A stretch of DNA of 64,000 nucleotides from Maricaulis salignorans (GTDB taxonomy: Bacteria > Pseudomonadota > Alphaproteobacteria > Caulobacterales > Maricaulaceae), in the NCBI RefSeq assembly GCF_900103475.1, contig NZ_FNHG01000008.1, forward strand, positions 52,698 through 116,697, read 5' to 3'. Position numbers and translations under genes: made by a program. The notes beneath the pieces are model-generated. The model was not told the origin of the DNA, did not search any database, and worked only from the letters and a program-made list of their open reading frames with translations. The first letter of the stretch is position 1; the number at the start of each line of letters is the position of its first letter. This document shows positions 36,301-46,460 of the stretch, piece after piece.

Positions 36301-38250
36301 TTATTGTGCCGTTTCGCCTTCGCGCAGATAGGTGTCGAGGAAGCTGAGATAGGCCTCTGACGCGGTGATGCGGTTATCGCGGCCGCGGAAGCCATGGCCT
36401 TCATCGGGGAAGAGGACATATTCGACCGGCACGCCATTGGCGCGCACGGCGGCGACCATTTCATCGCTTTCCACCTGCAACACGCGCGGGTCATTGGCGC
36501 CCTGGATCACCATCAGCGGCTTGGTGATCGTGTCGGCATGGAAGAGCGGCGAGATGGCCCGGTGGCGTTCGCCATCGGTCTCCGGGTCGCCCATCTCGTC
36601 ATACAGCGCTTCGCGGAAGCTTTCCCACCAGGGCGGGATGGAGGCCAGGGTGCGCTCCCAATTGGTGACGCCGAAAATATCAATCCCGACTTCAAATGCG
36701 TCCGGATGGAAGGCGAGGGCGGCGACCGTCATGAAGCCGCCATAGGAGCCGCCAATCACACCGACCTGGTCATCACGGACCCAGTCGAGCGAGCGCAGAT
36801 AGTCGCCGGCCGAGACGATGTCCCGCAGGTCTTCCTCGCCATGGCGCCGATCGTCCATGTGGAAGAAGGTTTTTCCGTATCCCGACGAGCCGCGATTATT
36901 GGCGGCGTAGACGGCATAGCCGTGATTGACGAGATGCTGGATCATCGCCGAATAGCCGATCCGGCTTTGCCCGCCTGGTCCGCCATGGACCATGACGAGG
37001 GCCGGCACCGGATTGTCGGCGCTGGCGCCATGCGGGCGATAGAGGATGCCGGGAATCTCGACGCCGTCGAAGCTGGCAAAGCGCACCACTTCGGCATCGA
37101 CCATATCGGCTTCATCGATCGCCGGATTGAGGGCCTGGGTCAGCTGGGTATGGGTCTGGCTGGCCAGTTCGACCAGATGGATATTGGACGGCGAGGTCGC
37201 CGCATTGATCGTAAAGGCGATCGAACCCTCATCGCGCGAGAAGCGGACCGAGCCGAGATCGCCGGATGGCAGCTCGGGCAGGGCGAGCGCTTCGCCGGTT
37301 TCCAGATCCGTGATCGTGACCTCGGTCCGGGCATCGGCATTGATGCCGGTGACGAGATAGCGGCCCGAAGGCGAATAGGTGACGAAGGACACGTCCCAGT
37401 CGGCCGTCACCAGTGCGCTCCGCTCGCCTGTAGCCAGATCATGCGACCAGGCCTGATTGAACTCGCCGTGCTCGTTGGTGGCATAGATCAGGGCGCTGCT
37501 GTCCGGTGTGAAGGTATAGGCGCCATAGGCGATATTCCCCTCATGGGCCGTGACCAGCGCCGGCTCGGGATTGTTGGCAGCGAGGTCGACCAGCAGGATG
37601 TCGCTATCGGCCGACGTGCGATTGCGCACCAGGGCGAGCCAGCGGCCATCGGGGCTTACGGCACCGATCGACAGCGCGTCAGTGTTCTCGAACACGAAGC
37701 CGCTCTCATAGCTCTGCGTATCGTATTGATAGATATCGAAGGCGCCGGCATCGCGCGCATTGCTGGCGACCCAGATATCATTGCCATCGGGCGAGAAGCC
37801 CAGGAAATCTGCTTTCACATTCTCGCCGGGAGTGATGTCGGTCAGACGGCCATCAAGTTCACGGACATAGATATGATTGAGCTCATCGCCGCCGCCATCG
37901 AAAGTGACCAGCACGCGGTCATCATTGGGGAACCAGCTGAGCGCGGCGGTGGCCGCTGTGGTTGAATCGGTCAGTGCCTCGCGGGCGCCGGAGACGGGAT
38001 CAACGGCATAGGCGTTGTAGGTGCCGGTTTCGTCAGAGGAAATGAGAATTCGACCGTCCGAGGCTGAAAAGGCAAAACCGACATTATCCGCCATGAGGAA
38101 ACTCGTGGTCATGAAGAAGGTGGCGGCATCATATTGTGCCACGGCGGGCGCCGGGGCCTCGCTGGTGGCGAGTACCGCTTCGTCGGCGGGCTGGCAGGCC
38201 GCCAGTGCGAATGTCATCGCGAACGCGGCGCCGATTGCGAAATACTTCAT
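36301..38250 (-). CDS. S9 family prolyl oligopeptidase-like lipoprotein
   Basis: The product is 649 residues. The lipobox ALAAC gives a lipidated C19. Residues about 50-390 form a beta-propeller with WD-like repeats (FSPDGNDIWVAS, VSPDGRWLALV). The C-terminal hydrolase has VMVHGGPGG, the nucleophile GGSYGG (S502), and the charge-relay residues in GANDPRV and DEGHGF. It cleaves short peptides at the outer membrane or in the periplasm. The Asp and His are in the expected order, so the triad is complete. Confidence 0.92.
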   Translation of the reverse strand: MKYFAIGAAFAMTFALAACQPADEAVLATSEAPAPAVAQYDAATFFMTTSFLMADNVGFAFSASDGRILISSDETGTYNAYAVDPVSGAREALTDSTTAATAALSWFPNDDRVLVTFDGGGDELNHIYVRELDGRLTDITPGENVKADFLGFSPDGNDIWVASNARDAGAFDIYQYDTQSYESGFVFENTDALSIGAVSPDGRWLALVRNRTSADSDILLVDLAANNPEPALVTAHEGNIAYGAYTFTPDSSALIYATNEHGEFNQAWSHDLATGERSALVTADWDVSFVTYSPSGRYLVTGINADARTEVTITDLETGEALALPELPSGDLGSVRFSRDEGSIAFTINAATSPSNIHLVELASQTHTQLTQALNPAIDEADMVDAEVVRFASFDGVEIPGILYRPHGASADNPVPALVMVHGGPGGQSRIGYSAMIQHLVNHGYAVYAANNRGSSGYGKTFFHMDDRRHGEEDLRDIVSAGDYLRSLDWVRDDQVGVIGGSYGGFMTVAALAFHPDAFEVGIDIFGVTNWERTLASIPPWWESFREALYDEMGDPETDGERHRAISPLFHADTITKPLMVIQGANDPRVLQVESDEMVAAVRANGVPVEYVLFPDEGHGFRGRDNRITASEAYLSFLDTYLREGETAQ

Positions 38251-38315
38251 GCTGATCTCCCCAAAACCTGTGTCGCGCGCAACATAGCGCAGGGCGGGGC
38301 TCGATCCAGCAAAGA

Positions 38316-38345
38316 AAAAGGCCGCCCCCGTCGGGAGCGGCCTTT
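38316..38345 (-). terminator. intrinsic terminator of groESL
   Basis: On the minus strand AAGGCCGCTCCC pairs with GGGGGCGGCCTT across a short loop, with one G-T pair, and runs into TTTTTC. It lies 33 bases after the groEL stop. Confidence 0.88.
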
Positions 38346-38377
38346 CCTGGTCATTCAGCGTGAGCCGAACGGCATGA

Positions 38378-40054
<1,677 letters not shown>

Positions 40055-40078
40055 TCAAAAAGGGATCGGGGCGGCCGC

Positions 40079-40369
40079 TTAGGCGCCAACAATGCCCAGG
40101 ATGTCGGATTCTTTCATGATCAGCAGCTCGGTGCCGTCGAGGGTGACCTCGGTGCCGGACCATTTGCCGAACAGGATCCGGTCGCCGGCCTTGACGTCGA
40201 GGGCGCGGACAGAGCCGTCTTCCTTGATGGCGCCGGTACCCACGGCGACGACTTCGCCTTCCTGGGGTTTTTCCTTGGCGGTGTCGGGGATGATGATCCC
40301 GCCTTTGGATTTGGATTGTTCTTCGAGGCGCTTCACAAGGACGCGGTCGTGCAGAGGACGAAAGCTCAT
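40079..40369 (-). CDS. groES: co-chaperonin GroES
   Basis: The product is 96 residues, the standard size. The start at 40369 gives the usual [14 protein letters not shown] opening; the longer frame upstream reads through the leader. The mobile loop [19 protein letters not shown] is intact. It caps GroEL. GGAG lies ten bases upstream, and a CIRCE operator is 55 bases before the start. Confidence 0.99.
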   Translation of the reverse strand: MSFRPLHDRVLVKRLEEQSKSKGGIIIPDTAKEKPQEGEVVAVGTGAIKEDGSVRALDVKAGDRILFGKWSGTEVTLDGTELLIMKESDILGIVGA

Positions 40370-40424
40370 CTTGGCGTATCTCCAACAAGAGGACAGAAAA
40401 TCAAAAAACAGCCGGGAAACGAGT

Positions 40425-40451
40425 TTGGCACTCACGTCCGTCGACTGCTAA
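40425..40451 (-). promoter_or_regulatory. CIRCE operator (HrcA site)
   Basis: On the minus strand TTAGCAGTC and GAGTGCCAA are separated by nine bases. This matches the CIRCE consensus TTAGCACTC-N9-GAGTGCTAA at 16 of 18 positions. It lies in the groESL leader, where HrcA binds in many Alphaproteobacteria. Confidence 0.88.
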
Positions 40452-40642
40452 CAGGGGGCAGATAAGCAGTCGGCGTGACGGCGTCAAGGGTGGCGATGTG
40501 TGCGGATCGGGGGTAAAGACTGCACCGTGATCGGGCCTGCTCATTTGGCGTTCATCGCGCGATTGATATCGCTCGTTCGCAATGCCTGTGATAATGAATG
40601 CTGTGACGGTCCACTGGACCGCGAAGCTGAGAGGTCGAACCC

Positions 40643-41314
40643 ATGAAGATCCGTACTGCGCTGATAACGACTGTTGCTGCGCTGGCCATGACGGCCTGCA
40701 CTACCACTGACCCCTATACCGGCGAAGTCCGCCCGAATTACACCGGACGCGGCGCGCTGATCGGTGCGGCCGCTGGTGCCGCGCTGGGCTATCTCACAAA
40801 TACCTCGGATTCCCAGGAAGGCCGGACCAATGCGCTGATCGGCGCGGGGATTGGCGGTCTCGCCGGAGCCGGAATCGGCAATTATATGGATCGTCAGGAA
40901 ACGGCGATGCGCGAAGCGATGTCCGAAAGCGGCGTCGGCGTTCGCCGCCAGGGCAATGATCTGCTTCTGATCATGCCGGGCGATGTCACTTTCGACACCA
41001 ATTCCTCGTCGATCAAGCCGGACTTCTACCGCATCCTCAATGATGCCTCAGAGGTCCTTAACCGCTATCCCGCCACCTATGTCGACGTGGTCGGCCATGC
41101 CGATTCGACCGGGGCTGATGACTATAACCAGCGCCTGTCCGAGCAGCGCGCCTCGTCTGTGGGCAGCTATCTGATCTCCCAGGGCGTGTTGCGCGACCGT
41201 TTCTATATTGCCGGCATGGGCGAGCGTTCGCCGATCGCCAGCAATGACACGGCCGAGGGCCGCGCCCGCAACCGGCGTGTGGAAATCCTGATCCGTCCGC
41301 ACACGACGTCCTGA
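40643..41314 (+). CDS. OmpA family lipoprotein (YiaD-like)
   Basis: The product is 223 residues. The lipobox MTAC gives a lipidated C19. Residues about 38-90 have glycine-zipper segments (GALIGAAAGAALGYL, ALIGAGIGGLAGAGIG) that may enter the membrane. The C-terminal OmpA domain has DVVGHADSTG...NQRLSEQRA and the final GRARNRRVEI, which binds peptidoglycan. It anchors the outer membrane to the wall. A terminator follows. Confidence 0.9.
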   Translation: MKIRTALITTVAALAMTACTTTDPYTGEVRPNYTGRGALIGAAAGAALGYLTNTSDSQEGRTNALIGAGIGGLAGAGIGNYMDRQETAMREAMSESGVGVRRQGNDLLLIMPGDVTFDTNSSSIKPDFYRILNDASEVLNRYPATYVDVVGHADSTGADDYNQRLSEQRASSVGSYLISQGVLRDRFYIAGMGERSPIASNDTAEGRARNRRVEILIRPHTTS

Positions 41315-41337
41315 TCCGGACATCCGTGAATTGATCG

Positions 41338-41369
41338 AGGCGGTCCACCCCCGGGTGGGCCGCCTTTTT
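41338..41369 (+). terminator. intrinsic terminator after the OmpA-like gene
   Basis: GGCGGTCCACCC pairs with GGGTGGGCCGCC across a tight loop and is followed by TTTTT (41365-41369). The hairpin starts 24 bases after the stop. Confidence 0.9.
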
Positions 41370-41510
41370 CATGGCGGGCTGGCGCTCGCGGGCGCAGCCA
41401 CCGAGCCGGGTTTACCTTCGTTAACCAAACGACAACCGGTGCGGGATCAGCTTAGGGTTCGGTATTGCCACCGATTCGTTTTCGGCAAACCCGGTTCAAC
41501 AAGGCTGCCC

Positions 41511-42716
41511 ATGCCCCGCGCATCAGACATTCTCATTCTGCTGACCTATGTGATGATCGCGGTCGTCGCAGCAATCGGCTTCGAATTTTTCGGACTGATG
41601 TCGACAGCGACCGCGTGGATGATGGGGGCGATTGTCTTCATCGCGGCCGGCATGGCGCATTCCGCTGCCTCGCATGCGGCTGAACGCCGGACGACCGAAG
41701 AGGAAATTCGCGGCCTCAAATCCGCCAATCTGGCGCTGGCCGAAGAGTTCGAGGCCGCCCAGCGCCGGCTCGACGAGATTACCGACGAGCTGCGCTGCGA
41801 GGCGGTCGAGCGCGATAATGCCTTTGTGCATGAAGTCAAAGTGCTTGAGGATCTGGTGCGCCGGGTCGGTGAACCCATTCCGGACCGCAGCGGTCACGCC
41901 ATCGAGGCGAGCGGCAAGGCGGTCAGTATCGACGTCGTGCGCGAGGCCCTGCAGGCCAACCGCGTCGATCTCTACCTCCAGCCCATCGTCACCCTGCCGC
42001 AGCGTCGGATCATGTTTTATGAGAGCTTCACCCGGCTGCGCGATGCGGCCGGTCGTGTGCTGGCTCCGGGCGTCTTCCTCGAGGTAGCCGAGCGCGCCAA
42101 CCTGATGACGGAAGTCGATAATGTTCTCCTCTTCCGCTGCGTCCAGATCCTGCGCCGGCTGACGCAGCAGGACCGCCGGGTCGGGATTTTCTGCAATGTC
42201 TCTCCCAACTCGCTGGCCGATGAGAGCTTCTTTCCGTCATTCCTCGACTTCATCCGCCAGAATAATGACCTGGCCGGGGCGCTGATTTTCGAGATCCCGC
42301 AGCGCGCCTTCATCGAACGCAATGCGATCGCCGCGCGCAACATGTCGCGCATGGTCGATTTTGGCTTCCGCTTCTCGGTCGACCAGGTCACCGATGTCGA
42401 TCTCGACCTCAACGAGATGCAGCGCGCCGGTGTGCGCTTCGTCAAGATTGCCGGCGAGCGCCTGCTCGACGCCGTGAACAATAATGAATCGATCGCCGGG
42501 CTCGAGCCGGGCTCGATTGCCCATGAAGACATGGCCGGTGTTTTTGCCCGTCACGGGATCGATCTGATCGTCGACAAGGTCGAGACCGAAGCGACAGTCG
42601 TTGAAGTGCTTGAGCTCGATGTGGCGTTCGGCCAGGGGCATTTGTTCGGTGAACCGCGCCCGGTGCGCGATGAGGCGCTCGACGAGACCGGCCAGGTCAT
42701 CCGGATGGCTGGCTAG
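41511..42716 (+). CDS. tipF: TipF-like protein with degenerate EAL domain
   Basis: The product is 401 residues from ATG 41511. Two transmembrane helices lie at about 6-25 and 33-52, then a coiled coil at 58-118 and an EAL-type domain at 140-390. The EAL motif is changed to ESF (171-173). The other catalytic blocks are also altered, with EIPQRAFIER, SVDQVTDVD and VDKVETE in place of the active forms. It is therefore unlikely to cut cyclic-di-GMP. Caulobacter TipF has the same layout, binds cyclic-di-GMP and positions the flagellum, so that role is inferred here. Confidence 0.75.
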   Translation: MPRASDILILLTYVMIAVVAAIGFEFFGLMSTATAWMMGAIVFIAAGMAHSAASHAAERRTTEEEIRGLKSANLALAEEFEAAQRRLDEITDELRCEAVERDNAFVHEVKVLEDLVRRVGEPIPDRSGHAIEASGKAVSIDVVREALQANRVDLYLQPIVTLPQRRIMFYESFTRLRDAAGRVLAPGVFLEVAERANLMTEVDNVLLFRCVQILRRLTQQDRRVGIFCNVSPNSLADESFFPSFLDFIRQNNDLAGALIFEIPQRAFIERNAIAARNMSRMVDFGFRFSVDQVTDVDLDLNEMQRAGVRFVKIAGERLLDAVNNNESIAGLEPGSIAHEDMAGVFARHGIDLIVDKVETEATVVEVLELDVAFGQGHLFGEPRPVRDEALDETGQVIRMAG

Positions 42717-42757
42717 CACCAATTGACCTGGCGCGGCGGCGCTGCTTCAAACCGTCC

Positions 42758-43630
42758 ATGACCCAAGCCATTCCACTGCCACAACCCGCCACCCTGTCCC
42801 AGCTGCGCGACCGTTATGATGTCCTGTATTGCGATGTCTGGGGCGTGATCCGCGATGGCCGCCGGCTCTTGCCAGCGGCTGTCGATGCGCTGGTGCGTTT
42901 TCGCCAGTCTGGCGGCTATGTCTGCCTGGTCTCCAATTCACCGCAGCGCGCACGCGGGCTGGCAGCCATGCTCGGCCAGATGGGCCTGAGCGGCGGCAGT
43001 GTCGATGCGATCGTGACCTCGGGCGATGCGATTCATGCCGAGTTGGCCGCGCGCACGCCGGGGCGGGCCCTGCGGATCGGACCGGACGATGATGACCAAC
43101 TCTATGAGGGGCTGGCGATTGAATTCACCGGTATCGCAGAGGCGGACTTCATCAGTTGTACCGGGCCGGACGATTACTGGAACGGCAAGCCGGAGGATTA
43201 TCGGGCGGTACTGGAGACGGCGCTGGAGCGCGATCTCGACCTGGTCTGTGCCAATCCCGACATCGTTGTCCAGTCCGGTGACCGCCTGATCTATTGCGCC
43301 GGCGCCATCGCGCGTCTCTACACGCAAATGGGTGGGCGCAGCGTGGTCGCGGGCAAGCCGCACCGGCCGATCTACCAGCTGGCGTGCAGCAAGGCCGAGG
43401 CCGCAGGCAGAATGTTTGATCCGGCGCGCGTGCTGGCGATCGGGGATGGGCCGGAAACCGATATCGCCGGAGCTGTTCGGGTGGGGATTGATGCCCTGTT
43501 TGTCGCCGATGGCATCCATGGCGCAGACTTGAACAGCGACAGCCTCAATTCCGAGACTGTCGCTGGCATGCTGGATAGCTATGGCGTGCACACCCGCTGG
43601 TGGGCATCCAGGCTGGTCTGGTCGGACTAG
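42758..43630 (+). CDS. TIGR01459-type HAD hydrolase
   Basis: The product is 290 residues. The HAD motif I is YCDVWGVIRDG with the nucleophile D, motif II is VSNSP, and the C-terminal GDGPETDIAGA holds the magnesium acids. The DVWG form is typical of the TIGR01459 subgroup common in Alphaproteobacteria and related to NagD phosphatases. The substrate is unknown. Its stop overlaps the stop of the convergent chemotaxis gene. Confidence 0.88.
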   Translation: MTQAIPLPQPATLSQLRDRYDVLYCDVWGVIRDGRRLLPAAVDALVRFRQSGGYVCLVSNSPQRARGLAAMLGQMGLSGGSVDAIVTSGDAIHAELAARTPGRALRIGPDDDDQLYEGLAIEFTGIAEADFISCTGPDDYWNGKPEDYRAVLETALERDLDLVCANPDIVVQSGDRLIYCAGAIARLYTQMGGRSVVAGKPHRPIYQLACSKAEAAGRMFDPARVLAIGDGPETDIAGAVRVGIDALFVADGIHGADLNSDSLNSETVAGMLDSYGVHTRWWASRLVWSD

Positions 43631-44325
43631 TCGAACAGCGAGTCGATGGAGCCCTGGTCGAGATCATTGACCGGCGGGGTATCCATTGCGGAAAACATCG
43701 CGTCGATATCGTCCTGGCTCGTCTCCGGGCCGCCCATGGCCGGGCCATTGAGCAATTGTTCGCGGTCGCGCTTTTCTTTTGCCGTCTCTTCCTGAGGGGC
43801 ATAGTCCGCATCGCGAACACCCATCACATCGGCAAAGCGGGCGACGCGTTCTTCGACGTGACGCAGGCTATTGACCACTTTCGAGACGCGCTGACCGGCG
43901 AGATCCTGGAAACTGCAGGCCTCGATAATCGTCATCATCCGGGCTTCGACATTGGCCCGATAGGCCGCGAAGTCCTCGCCATCATCACACAACACTTCCT
44001 CGGCTGCCGACATGATGGTCTCGGTGGCCTTTTCAGTGTCCCCGACGACGGCTTCCAGCTCGGCGCCGGCGGTCGGAATGCGCTGGGTCTTGATATCATT
44101 GGGGCGTAGGGCGGCAATTTCGTCCCGCGTCCGTGAGATATACTCGGCGATATAATTGAATTCCTGGCAGATCGACTGGTCGAGAGAGCTGAAGAACAGC
44201 TTCATCGTATCCGTCAGCTGGTGGGCCAGCTTCAGAACTTCCATGATCTGCGCACCTTGCAGATCGCCGGCCTTCAGCGAGGCGAGCGATGTGCGGACTT
44301 GCGCGGCGACATTGGCGGCGGGCAT
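43627..44325 (-). CDS. cheZ: CheZ-like CheY phosphatase
   Basis: The product is 232 residues. The start at 44325 follows AGGAGG by five bases; an in-frame start 27 bases upstream is less likely. The catalytic motif ACSFQDLAGQR carries D141 and Q145, equal to the CheZ catalytic Asp and Gln. The long helical hairpin comes before it. The C-terminus has two short acidic helices, SQDDIDAMFSAM and DQGSIDSLFD, like the CheY-binding peptide of CheZ. It would remove phosphate from the CheY encoded just upstream at 44377. Confidence 0.82.
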   Translation of the reverse strand: MPAANVAAQVRTSLASLKAGDLQGAQIMEVLKLAHQLTDTMKLFFSSLDQSICQEFNYIAEYISRTRDEIAALRPNDIKTQRIPTAGAELEAVVGDTEKATETIMSAAEEVLCDDGEDFAAYRANVEARMMTIIEACSFQDLAGQRVSKVVNSLRHVEERVARFADVMGVRDADYAPQEETAKEKRDREQLLNGPAMGGPETSQDDIDAMFSAMDTPPVNDLDQGSIDSLFD

Positions 44326-44376
44326 GGGGCCCTCCTTGCTTGGCAGGTTCATACAGCGGATCGTCGAGGCCAGGGC

Positions 44377-44763
44377 CTAGAAGTCACCAAGAACGGCGGA
44401 CATCTTTGATTTCAAAGTGCCGGCATTGAAGGGCTTCACGATATAGTTGTTCACGCCGGCGCGTTTCGCGGCCACAACATTCTCGGTTTTGGATTCTGCG
44501 GTCACCATGATGAAGGGCGTTGCTTTCATGCCCTCATCTGCGCGAACCTTCTGCAGAAGCTCGTAGCCCGTCATCGGTTCCATGTTCCAGTCGGATATGA
44601 CCAGCCCATATTTGTTTTCCTGCATTTTCGCGAATGCTTCCTGCCCGTCTGCGGCATCATCAACATTCTCGAACCCAATCTGCTTGAGCAGGTTGCGTAT
44701 GATTCTGATCATGGTTTTGTAGTCGTCCACGACCAGGATCGACATTGTCATATCGACAGCCAT
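44377..44763 (-). CDS. cheY: CheY-like response regulator
   Basis: The product is 128 residues, a single receiver domain. The start at 44763 follows GGAG by seven bases. All receiver residues are present: D13/D14 in ILVVDDYKTM, the phospho-acceptor D58 in VISDWNMEP, T88, and K110 in IVKPF. It precedes the CheZ-like gene by 51 bases, so the two form a small motility unit away from the main chemotaxis cluster. Confidence 0.92.
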   Translation of the reverse strand: MAVDMTMSILVVDDYKTMIRIIRNLLKQIGFENVDDAADGQEAFAKMQENKYGLVISDWNMEPMTGYELLQKVRADEGMKATPFIMVTAESKTENVVAAKRAGVNNYIVKPFNAGTLKSKMSAVLGDF

Positions 44764-44882
44764 GCTAAGTCTCCATCCACTCGGCGTGTTTCCTGGGACA
44801 GCTTGTTCCGCTGTCTTCACCAATGACCCTAGACAACTGCGGATAAAAATCGGTTAAAGCGTGCGAAGAGACGGAGAGAGTC

Positions 44883-45326
44883 ATGGCTGAAATCGTTGGA
44901 ATCGCCTTGGAAGACATGCAAATCGGCCAGTCGGCGGAAGCAGCACGAGTCGTTGTGGAAGCCGATCTGGAGCAGTTCGCGAAGGTTTCAGGCGATTATA
45001 ACCCTGTCCATATGGACGAGGAATACGCCCGGTCGACGCCATTTCGCGGCCGGATTGTGCACGGCGCCCTGGTCGCCTCCCACATCTCCGGCGTGCTCGG
45101 AAATCAGCTGCCTGGACCGGGCGCGATTTTCCTCGCCCTGAATATGCGCTTTTTCCAGCCGGTGCGGATTGGCGATGAAGTGCTCACCAAAGTCACGGTC
45201 AAGGATATCGACATCAAGGCCCGGCGCCTGGTGATGGATTGCGTCTGCACTGTCGACGGCAAGGTCGCGATGCAGGCCGAGGCGGAAGTCATGGTGCGCA
45301 AGCGGCGCCGCAAGCCGGTAGAATAG
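44883..45326 (+). CDS. MaoC family (R)-specific hydratase
   Basis: The product is 147 residues with a single hotdog fold. The hydratase-2 motif GDYNPVHMDEEYAR (from about residue 37) carries the catalytic Asp and His. The (R)-enoyl-CoA hydratases of this size feed fatty-acid intermediates to polyester synthesis or other lipids. The ribF start lies six bases after its stop, so they are probably cotranscribed. Confidence 0.88.
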   Translation: MAEIVGIALEDMQIGQSAEAARVVVEADLEQFAKVSGDYNPVHMDEEYARSTPFRGRIVHGALVASHISGVLGNQLPGPGAIFLALNMRFFQPVRIGDEVLTKVTVKDIDIKARRLVMDCVCTVDGKVAMQAEAEVMVRKRRRKPVE

Positions 45327-45332
45327 TCCTTG

Positions 45333-46277
45333 ATGCAGACTTTCCACGGATACCAGCGGCTCGAGCCGGAACACCGCGGCGCCGTCATCGCGCTGGGGAA
45401 TTTTGACGGCGTGCATCTGGGCCATCGTGCGGTGCTCGATATTGCCCGCCGGCTGGCCAGCGACGGTGATGCCAAGCTTGGCGTCGCCCTGTTCGAGCCG
45501 CATCCGCGCCGCTATTTCGCGCCCGACGCGCGTGCTTTCCGCCTGATGAGCCCGGCGCGCCGCGATGCGACGCTCGACGCGCTCGGCATCGCGCAATTGC
45601 ACGTGCTCGAGTTCGACGAAGCGATGGCGAAGATGAGCCCGGAGGGTTTCGTGCAGACCGTTCTGGACGACGGGCTGGGGATTGGCGGCATTGTCACCGG
45701 ATCCGATTTCCGTTTCGGCGCGGGCCGTGCCGGTTCGACTGTCGAGCTGGCGCAATTATGCACCGCGCGGGGAATTCGCTCGGAGTTTGCCGAACTGACC
45801 GGCAACGGGTCTGACAAGGTCTCCTCGACGCGCATCCGCAAGGCGATCCATGACGGCAATATGCAGGCTGCAGCCGAATTGCTCGGCACTCGCTGGACCG
45901 TTGATGGCTGCGTAGCGCAGGGCAATCAGCGCGGCCGCACGATCGGATTTCCGACCGCCAATATCGATATGGGCGATTATGTCCGCCCGGCCTATGGCGT
46001 CTATGCCGTCCTCGTCGGGATTGATGGTGAGCCCGCCAGCCGTGCCGCCGTTGCCAATATCGGCAAGCGACCCACGGTCGATGGCGTCACCGAAGTGCTG
46101 GAGGTTCACCTGCTGGACTTTGAGGGCGACCTCTATGGCCGCGAGCTGGCGATCGAGTTTCATGATCACTTGCGCGCCGAGCACCGCTTTGACGGACTCG
46201 ATGCGCTGAAGGCTCAGATTGCGCTCGATGCCGCGCGTGCCCGCGATGTGCTGACGCGCGTGGCTGGACCGGCCTGA
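45333..46277 (+). CDS. ribF: bifunctional riboflavin kinase/FAD synthetase
   Basis: The product is 314 residues from ATG 45333. The N-terminal FAD synthetase has GNFDGVHLGH (the nucleotidyl-transfer HxGH motif) and SSTRIRKAI. The C-terminal flavokinase has GRTIGFPTANI, the kinase PTAN motif. It makes FMN and FAD from riboflavin. It sits upstream of ileS and lspA, the common ribF-ileS-lspA order. Confidence 0.95.
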   Translation: MQTFHGYQRLEPEHRGAVIALGNFDGVHLGHRAVLDIARRLASDGDAKLGVALFEPHPRRYFAPDARAFRLMSPARRDATLDALGIAQLHVLEFDEAMAKMSPEGFVQTVLDDGLGIGGIVTGSDFRFGAGRAGSTVELAQLCTARGIRSEFAELTGNGSDKVSSTRIRKAIHDGNMQAAAELLGTRWTVDGCVAQGNQRGRTIGFPTANIDMGDYVRPAYGVYAVLVGIDGEPASRAAVANIGKRPTVDGVTEVLEVHLLDFEGDLYGRELAIEFHDHLRAEHRFDGLDALKAQIALDAARARDVLTRVAGPA

Positions 46278-46460
46278 CAGGCTCGGATATATGCGGAGCA
46301 TGGTTTGTTCCCGATTGCAGATATCTGATGCGGCGCTGTCTGCGGCATCGCTTGACCGGCGAATTAGCGGCCCGGGCCGCCGGGATTGATCCCGCGCGGT
46401 TCCGGGAGACTGCCGCTCCTCCAGAACTTTCCACGATATTGACCGCAAGGACCTGATCCG

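Noticed and set aside
36394..37965. A 523-codon plus-strand frame
   Set aside because: It is antisense to the S9 peptidase, whose propeller repeats and catalytic motifs are clear.
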